From NCBI GenBank assembly GCA_002118135.1, contig BDIU01000242.1:125870-189869 (forward strand): a DNA stretch of 64,000 nt, read 5' to 3'. The notes under the pieces are model-generated. The model did not search any database. It was not told the DNA's origin and saw only the letters and a list, made by a program, of their open reading frames with translations. Made by a program: the position numbers and the translations under genes. This stretch comes from Trebouxia sp. TZW2008 (lineage: Eukaryota; Chlorophyta; Trebouxiophyceae; Trebouxiales; Trebouxiaceae). Of the stretch, positions 49,301 through 60,800 are shown piece after piece; the stretch's first letter is position 1; each line of letters begins with the position of its first letter.

Positions 49301-52300
49301 CATGGTCACCAAAATACAGCTGATGCAGCATGCATGATTTTAGCAAAATCTGTCCATGTGGTCACAATTTGAGGATTGAATGCCTTGAGAACCTTGACCG
49401 GACAGGGTCCTCCAAGCATTCAAGCTTCACATCCTGACCATGTAGACAGCTTTGACAAGACGCGCTAGAGTGAGACTGACTGATGGACATTGGGTCTGAG
49501 ACTGAGACTAGGATCCGGACTGAGACTGGGCAGCAGCCTTGATATAATGTATAGCTGATGCGGCCAGCAAGCACTCACTGACCTTTGTCCACATGGTGGC
49601 GATCGACCTCTTTGAGAACCTTGATTGAACAGGGTTCTCCAAGTGGTCGATCGCCACCGTGTAGACAACTTTGACCAGGCTTGCTAGATTGAGGCTGACT
49701 CAGATTGACATTGAAACTGAGACTGAGATTAGGACTGGGACTGAGAATGGTCAACAGCCTTGCATAGATGCAGCTCTAAGTCTATACTAAGCTAGAGCTG
49801 CTGCAGCATGCAAGCACTCACTAAAACTTGTCCATGAGGTCACAATGTTTGTATCAGCCACCTGTAGAATCTGGATTGGCCAGGGTTCTCCGAGCGTGCA
49901 ACCTTCATGTCATCATCCTGTGGACAACTCAAACCGGGCTCACTAGATCAAGGCTGACTGAGACTGACATTGACAATGAGACTGAGACCAGGATCGTGAC
50001 TAAGAATGGTCAGCAGCCTCATGCATGATTACTGAAGCTACAGCTGGTGCAGCATGCACTGTTTCACCAAAACTTGGCTGCATAGTCAATTCTCAGACAC
50101 TGAACATGGGCCTAAGTATTGGTAAAGTAGTGCATGCTGTGTCAGCTCCAGCTTCAGTTCAACGGCCTGGTTGCTGACAAGGGTTCTCAAACTGGCATGT
50201 CTAGCCAGAAGCATTCCAAGGATGCTTCAGAATTTGCTGCTGACATGCAATGACATCAGGGTCGTATCTCCATGCAGTCTAGGTACCAATGCCGGCTCTG
50301 GGGCCTGCATCGCTGCAATCTCAAAAGCCTCCTCATTGTTTCGCGAGGCTTTACCCTCTGCTGCTGATGCTTTTTGTCCCTTGTTCTTGCTTCAAGCACA
50401 AAGCAACAGCTCTGACTTCTCACGCAGCTATCAGCATCACGTGGGATACCGTACAAGTTTGATAATATGGCCTGCTGCCTTCCTGCGTACTTGACAGTAT
50501 CATCAAAGCACCTTGGTTTCCTTGACACTCAAGCGATACTTTGAATGATAGTGTCAGCTATGTAGGGAGGGGAGGTTGGAAGCCGCCAAATGATGTACAC
50601 GTCCCAATGCAAACACTTTCAGGCTCTGTCTGGTGGATTGCCTCAGCTGTCTTTCCACAAAGCTGTTGGCAGGATGTTGGGTGTCGTCCAAGTCAGCACC
50701 CTCACCTTTGAGTCCTGCAAAATTGGTAGCTACGATGAGGAACACCAAAGCGCTGCTACGCTTGCTGTTCATGGCCGCGCTGTGGGCCAAGCCCAGGCAC
50801 ACAGTTTCATAATTACCATTCTCAACCCCACCTTGGCCCTCAATACTTGATAGCATCAGTGTTAATATCATGTTGTACGTCTAAGTCGGTAGTTGCACCA
50901 TTGATCCTGTTGCTAGCATTGAGGAGGGCCGACTTTATCGTTTACTCAAATTGTGCCTGCACCCTTGATTTCTATGAAACTGGTAGCAATTAGAAGGGCC
51001 ACCAGAGCGCTGCTGCGCTTACTGTTCATGGCCACGCTGTAGGCCATGCCACGCTGTAGGCCATGCCCTTACACATGATGATGGTGCCATGCATGACCAA
51101 CAACACCAACATCACCTAGAAACTTGGTAGAGCATCAGTGATAACATCATTTCTGACGTCTACCAATCTGAAAGCCTTACCTTTGATCTCTACAAAGTTG
51201 GTTGCAATGAGAAGGGCCACCAGAGCGCTGCTGCGCTTACTGTTCATAGCCACGCTGTAAGCCATGCCCTGGCACATGATGATGGTGCCGTGCATGACCA
51301 CCACAACCAGTGCAACTAGAGAGTCTGATACCAGATGCCTCAGCTGACGCCTGCAGTAGAGTCACACTGCGATGACTGTTTATTGCAATGAGTGATTCTT
51401 CATGAAGGCATACACTCATAGTTTCCGAAAGCGTCACACAGCGGCTTGACGTATATGATAGTACATGGGCACAGATGGGCAGCGACAATCCTGTCATCCT
51501 TAAGCAGTCTTGACACTCTCAAACAGCTGCAAATACAGCTTGACATGTACAGCATCACATGACAGAAGAGATCGCAGTCAAGGCATTGCAGACCTGTAGT
51601 CCCAGCCTGACAGACAGCGCATGTGTAAGATTGATTATGCAGCAGACAAGCACTAATGAGGCTCAACACATGCAAAGTTGACAGTTTCCAGACGTTTCAG
51701 ACATCAGTGTGTGGTGCAAACACAGTTCCTGAGTACATAAAGACTTGATTTTATACAGCAATCACAATGTCTGGAATGGTATGGTGCAGTTACAGTCGCA
51801 AATCTGACCTGCTGTTTGAGGTGCTGCTGACATACAGGGTGCAGGTGCCTGACAACGCCTCCAAGGTGTCCACCCCAAAGGAACACAGAATCTGCACAGC
51901 AACCTCACTAATGTCTTGCAGAACAGGGCAGCCTTGCATGTCATCAGTCTCCAAGTTGTGATGCAATAAACATACAGAGTGCAAAGCTTGGGCTCCCTGT
52001 TTTGCTACAACTTGTACACAGCACAAGCCGAGTGATGCGCCAAGGCAATGGCGATGACACAAAGCATGTGCTCAGCTTCTCCAGCATGATATGTAAGCTC
52101 TCTGAAATTGTGAGCTGCTGTGATGGCTTGTGTTTTGAGCTGTGTGAAGATAGGCCTGACTGTTAGGTGCATACATGGGTAGCGCAGGACGCCGGCTGAG
52201 CTGAACATGTGCCTCAAATTAATGCATTCTGCAGAGAGCAGCGCTGCAACAGCATGAATGATAAGGCATGCCAAACAGAGGGATAACAACCAAATGCTGT

Positions 52301-55300
52301 CAGTACAGGCACGATCAAAAACAGTCTTGGCTCAAACCTCTTGACTTGGGTGCTGATTTATTTGCAAAGGCCAGCATGATATAGCCAAGCCTAGATCTGC
52401 TTAGACAAATTCAGGGCCTGGTGCATGTCAGGGACAAACAGCATCTGCAACCCCAGACCTTGCTGTTTAGTACCTGGTCAAACAGCTCAACAGCAGTGTA
52501 GATGATTAGCAGCGTCAGGAACTTGTGAGTCAGATCCTTGACCCAGAAGTAGATAGCTTGCGCGCCCTTCAGGTGCCTCAGGAACAGCACAGTGCAGGCA
52601 AAGACGACAACACAGATGTTGTCACCATGACAGCTACGGTGTACTTTCCTACACAGCTTCAAGTCATGAGCATGCTGCTCAAGTCGGCAGCCTCAGACAC
52701 TGCTTCTATGACAAAGCTCTCACCTTGTCAAACAGCTCAACAGCAGTATAGATGACTTGCAGCTTCAGGAACTCTTGGGTCAGGTCTTTGATCCAGAAGT
52801 AGATAGCCCCCGCGTTCAGGTGCCTCAGGAACAACACAGTGCAGGCAAATATGCCAACACATATGATATCAAATAGCTGATCCCCTTTCAGGCTGCAACT
52901 GCCTTTTCTGAGCTGCTGACGCACTACGCAGCTGACTGCCTTTGCAAAACGCAAGGGCAACAGCGTGAAAGTTGCCTGCAGCAGCACAGGTCATCATTTG
53001 TCATGAGCTATAGCTTAAAGCACATACACAGCATAGAGCTGCCTGTTGCATGTGTCCTGGTGGCGTAGGAAACAAACAGCATAGCTACCAACAATGTGAT
53101 GTCAGCTACAGGGCCGTATCAGCTCCAAGCAGACGTGCTGGACTTTTGACTGATGCAACGTCTTTGTTATATGCCCACGCTGCCAATTGCAACAGGCTGG
53201 AAGCTCAGACACATTTTCTGGATGCAATGCCATGTGGACAATGCACTGTTAGATTTTCCTGGCAAGGAGATTGCATGCACACAAAACCGACATGACCCTC
53301 TGCACCCATACATCTGAATGGAAGGCAGTTGCACAGGTCACTTGCCAACCAGCATGCAGATTGCACACCAGCTTCAGTATCTTCAAGTACAACAGTGGCT
53401 GTGTCAATGAGTGACAGCAAGCAAGCCAAGACGCTCTCACCAGAAATGAGTTGCAACACAGCAGAAGACCAAACCACAGCAATCGCTCCAGCTGATATGG
53501 CACGTAAGCAATTGCATTGTACCTGCAATACAACATGAGCACCAAGCATCAGCAGGATGCGTTTATTCTGCAATGCACAATCGCAAGTCACAAGCACTCA
53601 GGCGTAATTGGACTCTGTCAAGCTCAGCAAGACCCAGAGCCTGCTATGCAGTGCCAATGGCAGCAATTTCAATGCACTCAGGCGTGCATACATGCTGTCA
53701 CACTCGTAGCAGCATGAGCTGGATAGCACTAGGGCATGCCTAAGCTGTGTTACGCTCATGAGCAGCAAAAGCTTGCTATGCACAACAAGTGACGGCAAGT
53801 CACATGCACTCAGGCATGCATACATTCTGTCACAGTCTCAGCATGAGCTTAGTATTCACATCAAATGGCAGCAAGTCACATGCACTGAGGCATGCTTCAG
53901 CTCCATCATAGTCATCAGCAGCAAAAGCTTGCTATGCGCAACAAGTGACAGCAAGTTGCATGCACTCAGGCATGCACAAGCTCTATTACACTCATCAGCA
54001 GCAAAAGTTTGCTATGCACAACACATGGCAAGTCAAAAACACTGCGGCATGCTTACACTCTGTCACGCTCAGTTTGGCGGAAGATGATGTCAGCAGTCGG
54101 GTAGACAGCTTCTGGGTACAACTCAGCTTGCAAATAAGCAAGGAAGGACTGAGGCTCCCTATCTGCGACATATAGATAACAAAAGCTCGATATGTCTGCT
54201 TTGAAAAGGCATACCAAGACAAGAAAATTTTGCGATGCATAGGTGAGATGAGGTGGCAAACATCATGCCCTGTTGTAGCACTTGTCTGTGCGGCAGACAT
54301 TTCACTCAAAAACATTCATAAGCAAATAATTGGTGTCAGCACCGCAATTCAGGTGCTTAAAAAGTCCTGGGGGCAGCACAGACGGATGTATGCAATCAAA
54401 GAGCAAACATCAGCAGTATGAAGTCAAGTTGAGCCAGCAAAACAGTTCAGCTGCAAGCAAAGAGGGCTTAGAGGTACATGCCTTCATTGTGTGAAACTGG
54501 TGTGCCTCCTGGCGGTGGTAGCGGTGGCTGTGCCGTATGTGATTCTGACAAACCAGACAGCTGTAAGTGAGCTGGCTTGATACGCAGTTTGTGCTGAATC
54601 AGACTCCAAGAATGCAGTCAATGAGTATATAGCTGCTGTTATATGGACCCAACAGAAGATCATGCAGACAAAGTCTGCAACATCGAGTCTTTATCAACAT
54701 CAACGTGAGAGCAGACAGTGTGAGGGCGGACAGTCTTCCCATGATGGTATGCAGTCACACTATCTATGTGTGCTTTCATATGGACTCAAGATGGGGTCAT
54801 AACAAAATTGTCTGCAATTAGACAGGCTTGATCAACCCCACTCATGTTGTCATCAGCATCAGCATCAGCATCAGCATCAGCATCAGCATCAGCATCAAGG
54901 TCACAGCAGAGAGTGTCAGGACAGACAGCATGACCATGAGGATTGCAGCTTCTCACCATCACGGCTGGGTCTGAGCTCCTGGAAGGACAAAGAAGACAAA
55001 GGCCGCCGTGGCGTATGTGAGGTAACTTCATCAGCGGTCTGCCTGTGCGGCCTTGTGGTGCTGGGATGCTGCAAGCTGAAAGTGTCAGGACTGCTGCTAG
55101 GTTCAGCTGAATTGCTGCGCAGAACTGCTGCCTCACTTATGGGCAAAAGGGGTGCCATGGAGTGGAAGGTTGAGCTGCTGCTCTGATTTGAAGCTGAAGA
55201 AGAGGAGCTGTTGGTGCTGCCTCCATTTTGTAGCTTGCCCTTGGCGCTTTTGCGCCTTTGGCGCTTAGTAGGTTTTGCACTGTCCTCCCAAGCCAGCTGA

Positions 55301-55365
55301 GGTTCTGCCTCTGTGTGCAGTACGGCGAACCTGCCTGTGCTATCTACGTTACCATTGTCAATCAT
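46394..55365 (-). CDS. TAPT1: TAPT1/POD1-family transmembrane protein (DUF747-type)
   Basis: Nine exons on the minus strand: 55365-54957, 54162-54057, 53522-53441, 52975-52724, 51891-51809, 51350-51181, 48545-48445, 47327-47166, 46744-46394. They total 571 residues, a usual length for the family, with all phases consistent. Family blocks appear in order: SFLAYLQAELYPEAVYPTA, ERDRVYNAIAYVPYQLERLL, TFTLLPLRFAKAV, KLQVIYTAVELFDK, ILCSFGVDTLEAL, AMNSKRSSALVALLIATNFV, MKRFDSSKLFKLACQD, VERFHLLISMLFVL, AELAIDVAKHAVVGKFNEIR. About six to eight hydrophobic helices are visible. In plants POD1 and in animals TAPT1 are ER/ciliary membrane proteins; the algal role is inferred. The N-terminal 135 residues are basic and Ser-rich (TKRQRRKSAKGK). 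An upstream frame 55568-55374 is taken as 5' UTR. Confidence 0.9.
47328..47830 (-). repeat. Four upstream copies of TAPT1 exon 8 acceptor and exon start
   Basis: A unit of about 126 bp (minus-strand AGGTAGAGGAGATGG, GGGCACTGGTTGCC, CAGTGTGGCCAGATC, then TTGATGTAGCCAAG) occurs five times from 47830 down to 47200. Only the copy furthest downstream in the transcript continues into HAVVGKFNEIRPGVY. Copies alternate between two subtypes, giving a 250-bp higher-order pattern. Confidence 0.85.
48110..48444 (-). repeat. Two downstream copies of TAPT1 exon 7 donor edge
   Basis: The exon end (minus-strand GGAGCGCTTCCACCTCTTGA ... TTTGTGCTG|GTAAGC) recurs near 48335-48285 and 48175-48110. The copies keep CGCTTCC(A/T)CCT and lose the donor. 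Confidence 0.8.
49065..50170 (-). repeat. Intronic tandem repeat, unit about 240 bp, with GACTGA tracts
   Basis: Five units in the 2.6-kb intron between TAPT1 exons 6 and 7 share (on plus) GCAGCATGCAAGCACTCACT, ACAGGGT(C/T)CTCCAAG, GACAACTTTGA-like, GCTAGATTGAGGCTGAC and a GACTGAGACTGAGA run. Starts are near 49080, 49325, 49565, 49805 and 50045. Confidence 0.8.
50590..51180 (-). repeat. Two downstream copies of TAPT1 exon 6 donor edge
   Basis: The exon end coding AMNSKRSSALVALLIATNFV plus donor recurs at about 51060-50960 and 50850-50690 (minus strand). All three copies remain open through the AMNSKRSSAL part. The middle one has an extra local 20-bp duplication (GCCACGCTGTAGGCCAT at 51030-51066). 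Confidence 0.85.
52474..52640 (-). repeat. Downstream, still open copy of TAPT1 exon 4 3' half
   Basis: It encodes CVVVFACTVLFLRHL and LLIIYTAVELFDQ followed by GT. The real exon 4 encodes CVGIFACTVLFLRHL and KLQVIYTAVELFDK. The first half of the exon is missing and no good acceptor precedes it, so it is treated as an intronic duplicate. The intact frame over 50 codons is notable. Confidence 0.75.
53580..54056 (-). repeat. Five to six downstream copies of TAPT1 exon 2 donor edge
   Basis: The plus-strand sequence CACTGCGGCATGCTTACACT plus CTGTCACGCTCAG (reverse of the exon 2 end and donor) recurs, as CACTCAGGCATGCATACATT and similar, near 53675, 53735, 53810, 53885 and 53965. Each copy is followed by CAGCAAAAGCTTGCTATGC-like sequence. 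Confidence 0.8.
54852..54898. repeat. Hexanucleotide (CATCAG)n microsatellite
   Basis: About eight uninterrupted CATCAG/AGCATC hexamers lie in TAPT1 intron 1. Confidence 0.95.
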
Positions 55366-55757
55366 GTACACCAAACAATCTGAGAGCCTAGTCGCTTATC
55401 GAGACCGCCCAAGTACTGATCAGAAATCCACAGGGCATCAGGACGACCAAAACCACCGAAGTTCTGACGAGACGTGTCACAGCAGATCTTGGCAGACACA
55501 GGGATACGCTCTATGAGCTCAGCGCCCGGCACGACATGCTGAGTATGGTGCCACTGACCGCACGGCAAAACGCCACGTAACGCTCACAAAAGCGACTATG
55601 CCTGCCTGGACTTTTCTGCAGCATTGGACTGTGCTGTGCCTGCCACTGCCGAATACAGAACACCGTCACTCCGAATCACCCATCAGATTGTGTTGTGTTT
55701 GGGGCAGTGCTGAAGGAGTTGTTTTGACTGGCTGCGACCTCGTGAGCACCTGCCAGC
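55366..55757. promoter_or_regulatory. Short divergent promoter region, TAPT1 / PH gene
   Basis: The start codons of two head-to-head genes are 392 bp apart, so both 5' UTRs and promoters must fit here. No clear TATA box was found. Confidence 0.45.
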
Positions 55758-56812
55758 ATGGCGATGCTGAACTCCTTGTTCGGCAAGGGGAAGCAGCAGG
55801 TTGGCGATGTTGAGTTCTGGCATGGTCACGAGCGAGCAGGCTGGCTCAACAAGCAAGGTGCTGATGCGCGTTTGTAACCCACATGTAACTACTGAGGCAG
55901 ACAAGCTGACCACCTGCCCTTTTGCACAGGTGAATTCATCAAGACCTGGCGCAGGAGGTGAGGGCCTTACGCAGATGGCTGCTCATGCATTATATCCAGA
56001 TGCTGGTCCTGGCACTAGCAAGCATCACCCATGCTGCAGCTGCCATGCTGAATTGCTGTGCAGGTACTTTGTCTTGAAGCAGGGCAAGATTTTCTGGTTC
56101 AAATCTGATGTGATAACGCCAGTGAGTAATTGTGCAACCCAGTTGCAATAATGAGCGGCTTGATCAAGTTGCAAAATTCATCAAGTTCCCATGGCTCTAA
56201 TCCTTTGGGTTTCTGCAGGACTCAATTCCTCGAGGAGTGATTGAGGTTGGTCTTGAAGCGTTGTTTGACATTGCTGAACGGTGCAAGAATAGTTTGCGTG
56301 CATTCACAATGCTATGGGCTGACCAAAACGTCATGCTGCTGCAGGTCAACAGGTGCCTGTCCATCAAAGGAGCTGAAGACGTAATAAACAAGCCCTTTGC
56401 ATTTGAAATCAGCACAACTGAAAACAGCATGTATTTCATCGCTGAGAAAGACAAGGTACGCATGATGTTTGCAATCTGTCTGAAATGCATCACAAATTGC
56501 ACATGCTGCTTTGCAATACCGAACTTCACCTGGTCACGTGCACACAAGAGATCATCCGTCACTGCATCTGCCATCTCCTTTACAAAATTCTTCACACGCA
56601 ATCTGGGCTCGACATCAATATCTTGCTGATTGGCAACAGGTTGACTTCACTTGCCTACATCGCTGTCAGCTCTGCCATACCTTGACAGCAGCTCACTTGC
56701 AGTCCTGATATTGATAATGACTTGCCAAGCTGCATGGTCTCTTGCTTTGCAGGAAAAAGAAGACTGGATCAACTCTATTGGCCGAGCAATTGTAAGGCAT
56801 TCAAAAAGGTGA
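55758..56812 (+). CDS. Small single PH-domain protein (AtPH1-like)
   Basis: Six exons: 55758-55857, 55930-55957, 56064-56121, 56219-56245, 56345-56455, 56753-56812 (tga). All phases match and give 127 residues. The protein is almost only a pleckstrin homology domain. Strand 1 has HERAGWLNKQGEF, then KTWRRRYFVLKQGKIFWF with the basic residues expected for phosphoinositide binding. SIPRGVIEV and CLSIKGAED form the middle strands, AFEISTTENSMYFIAEKDK the later strands, and EKEDWINSIGRAIVRHSK the C-terminal helix with its conserved Trp. This order matches plant PH1 proteins, which bind membrane phosphoinositides. The 27-nt exon 4 is a microexon. Confidence 0.92.
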
Positions 56813-57802
56813 AATTGGATGCTTTCACACTGCACAAGCATACAGCTGAAGTTGTCACTGTGGACAGATACAACTAGGCAGTGTGGACAGATGCAACTAA
56901 ACAGTGCTGTTCACTTGCAGTATGTTGGATAATGATCAAGGGGACTACACCAACTCAATGTGACAAGGTGCCTATAATGCTGCTTGTGGCCCCAAAAGCA
57001 GTGTCCCTCATATCAGATAGCTGACACTGCTGGTCACATTGCGACACGTCATTGATGACATCTCCGCCAGACTCGTCATTGAAAAGCCCTTTAAAACCCA
57101 CGCAGCATCTGGCGCAGATCCAGCGCTTCTTATGTACAAGGAATTTAGCTGGTAGTCTCCCTTGTATGTGTTGTCTAACTTTGCTCTAAGGTTTGCTTGG
57201 GTATGACTTGCTGTACGCTTTGCGACATGATGTACTGTACTTGACTTCTGTGTTAGACAAATGGCATGTGTACTTTGAACTGTGCAATTTGATGTTGCTG
57301 GACTGAACCTTACTAAATCTGCTTTACATTTCAGCGGCGTAAATGCAATTTGCTGTAGCACGCTGACTGCTAGTATGAGCATACTGACCAACAAACTCAA
57401 AACCTGCTGGCTTGCAAGCTGCTGTTCATACAATGACATGTAGTGGAAGGCATTGTGAATGGATATGTTGTGCAGCTGTGACATCCTACCGAGACAGTGT
57501 GAAAACAGGTTCGCATGCTCTCTCTCCACTCACTGCACCGCTTGTGATCTTGTAGACTACATGTTTTCCAATCACCAGCCTTCTGCCAAGCATCTGCCAA
57601 AGCCAGGTGGCATAGTCTTATGTAGGGTATGCAGAAACCCTTCGTGCCTCTGCATGCACGCTGCTCTACGCTTAAACGTTGGATCATTGCTTAGCGTGCA
57701 CCCAGCAAGGAGCGCATCGGACGTGCTGGTAGCTGCGATTGTGTCTGAAAGCCTTGACCGTGCTGCTGGAATTTAAGCTGCACTTCTTATAGCTCAGTCA
57801 CC
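56813..57802. other. Intergenic region, PH gene to SKIP
   Basis: About 990 bp. A two-copy repeat of about 24 bp (GTGGACAGATACAACTA / GTGGACAGATGCAACTA) lies at 56860-56910. An uninterrupted minus-strand frame of 173 codons (57529-57008) with one hydrophobic stretch has no family features and overlaps other frames, so it is not called. Confidence 0.5.
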
Positions 57803-60800
57803 ATGATGCTGGCTAGTTTGCCGGCACCAACCAGGGAGTATGCTCCCCCGCAAGCACCTGTAGCGAGTAGTACAGCCTTAATGTCACAGACTAGAAAGGA
57901 GCCTCCGCCCTATGGCTCGCAAGAGCGAGCTAGGTATGTACCTAGGCGACAAGAAGACTTCGGAGACGGAGGTGCCTTTCCAGAGATACAAGTTGCGCAG
58001 TTCCCGCTGGATATGGGCAAGAAGGGGCAGCAAAGCGGCGTTGGAAGTAGCAGCGGCAGGGATACGACTCTAGCAGTGACTGTGAACGCTGAAGGGGATG
58101 TCAACTATGACTCCATACTGAGGCAGGGCCGCAACAAGGACAAAATCATCTACTCAGATCACAAATCACTGGTTCCCAAGGTTGATGCTCTGCGAGAGGT
58201 AGGACTGACTCAGCAATCATGACCTGTCTGTGACATTCCCTTGTTTATCTATTAGCTGTATGCACTTGTCAGCTCAGCTGCAAATATGACCATCTTTCTT
58301 CATATGTATGCATGGCTTCAACATCCTTCTGAGCACTCAGCAGAGTATTCGCTGTTGCAGGGCAACTTTGAGAAGCCAGATGAAGAAGAGATTGAGCAGA
58401 CCATGAAGGACACAGCAGCAGCACTGAACTTGGTGGTCAGCAACAAGTTGCAGGCCGCACAGCCTAAGACAGTTCCCAAGCAGCCAGGTGCCCCTACCTT
58501 CATCAAGTACACACCCAGTCAGCAGGGATCCCAGTATGCATCAGGAGCGCGCGAGCGAACCATCAAGATGCAGGACATGCCTGTTGACCCAATGGAACCT
58601 CCAAAGTTCCGCCACAAAAAGGCATGTTTCTGGTCTGGTCCTCTCCTGTCATGCCTGAGCGGTGCCTTTGGATATGCATGCAGCAAGTGCTGTCTGCATG
58701 CAATGCTGGGCTTCATGCACGAAAGCACGAGACATCAGAAAGCATCCAGTACGGATCACTGTAATACTGCAGTGACACTCGACACTTGTGCTGTCACCAA
58801 ACACTTGTTGCATGCTATCTCTGTATCAAGCTGCTCATGTCTACAAGGGTCAGAATCTGACATTTCAAAAAGGATCAAAGCAGAAGCTGCTTGCTGTCTT
58901 GGTCTTTTGGGTTTCTGAGTTCCAAAGGGTCCACCGTCTCATCAGACAAGCGGTTTCTATTCACAACAGACAAGTGAGTTACCTGCTTGCAGGTCCCTAG
59001 AGGTGCTGGCTCCCCGCCTGTCCCCATCATGCACTCCCCTCCACGCCCAGTCAGTGTCAAGGATCAGCAGGACTGGAAGATCCCTCCCAGCATATCCAAC
59101 TGGAAGAATCCCAAGGGGTACACAATCCCCCTGGACAAGCGTTTGGCAGCTGATGGGCGAGGCCTGCAGGAGACGGCCATCAATGACAGCTTTGCCAAGT
59201 TTACTGAGGCGCTGTACATGGCTGAGAGCTCAGCGAGACAAGCAAGTGAGTCAGCAGCCTACTCACGACTCTTGCAGTGTTATGCTGTGCATGTCAATGC
59301 GGCCAGCCCTCTTTGCTGTCTTGTGTGTTGATTTGCTGACATTGTCGCTGAAGACGCAAAGCATAGCACATGATCGTGTGTTTCAACTTCTTCTGCGTGT
59401 TTCCTTGGCTGCAAATTACGTATTTGCACTAGCAGCACTAGCAGCAGTGCACTTACAGGCTGAGGCATATATGTAGCTTGCAGGGTACTGCTGTTAGCAG
59501 AGATGACAGCTCTGCAACAAGGAGTATATGATTTCATTACTGACATGTTATTAGCTTGCTGAGCTGGCCTTTTGGCCAAAGCACTTCTTCTGCATGGCCT
59601 CAGTTGCAATGGCCAGTGCAAGCAAGCCTGGTGCCAGCCCAAAAGACAGCTTGCAGCACATTCTTGAATGAAGTGCTGCAATTTTGTCGTGCAGCTAAGG
59701 TGCAGGAGATCAGCCTCTGGATGTCATTCTGGATTGTAGTTCGGTGATTACATTTTGAATGGGCATGTAGAGGCTGCTTGCCTTGTGCAACAGTCATTGG
59801 CCTGTTGCACTAGGCTCTGCTCACAGCTTGCATCAACAATGCAGCAGTCATCACTGTCTCTGTGCCTTTTGTCACAAGGTTTGTGACACCTGAAAGTCTT
59901 TAGGACTGCATGTTGCATGCCACATTGCCAGACTGCAACACTATACTGTTTCCGCAATGCAACACATGCATGACTCATCCTCCATTGTGGACACAGGGCA
60001 ACAAGCATCTTCAACATTAGCTTTGTCAAGTGACACTAGCATTGGTGACACCAGCATTGCTGTGCACTTGAGACAAGGGACGGAGTGGCGCCTGACTTGC
60101 CACAGACCTCATCACCACACATTCTTGCTGTTGCTGTTTAGTCAATTGACACAAGGCATGCTGTGCAGTTGAGACAAGGAACAGAGTGGCGCGTGAGCTG
60201 CAAGCCAGAGAGAAGGAGAAGAAGGAGCAGGAGCTGCGCGACCTGGCCATGAGAGCTCGCATGGAAAGGGGCGGGGCTGGTTCATACGCACCTCCCCCTG
60301 CTGCTGCCAGGTACACATCTGCCAACTCAACTGACAGATCCTGACTGAAACTTGAGTATGAATTGCCAACACGAAGCATGTCTGCGGCTTGATTGCATGT
60401 CTAGAGTTTGTGTCCTTCAAGCAGCGGCCTCTGCAGCTGACCCTACTGCTGGCATTGCACTCTGCCTTGAAGCAGGCACTCCATCCATCTTGACTTTTCC
60501 ATGCTGGTGCAAGATCTTCATCCTGCAAAAAAGGGGGGACAACTCCCTGCCTTGTGAAAGCCAGGCAATTTATACAGGCTTCTTACCACAAATTCACTAT
60601 TTCAAAGGGGTGCTGGAGTTGCTGATGGCGGAGACAGGGATATCCGCCCTTCTAGGTCACAGTACCAACCCCCACCTACAAGGAGGGGCAACAGCCCCCT
60701 GTCTTGTGAAAGCCTATCAATTCATACATGCACCTCAACACTGATGTAACAACTTGCAGGGGTGCTGGTATTGCTGTTGGTGGAGGAGACAGGGATGTGG

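Noticed and set aside
57008..57529. 173-codon minus-strand frame between the PH and SKIP genes
   Set aside because: One hydrophobic stretch only, no family features, overlapped by other frames of similar length.
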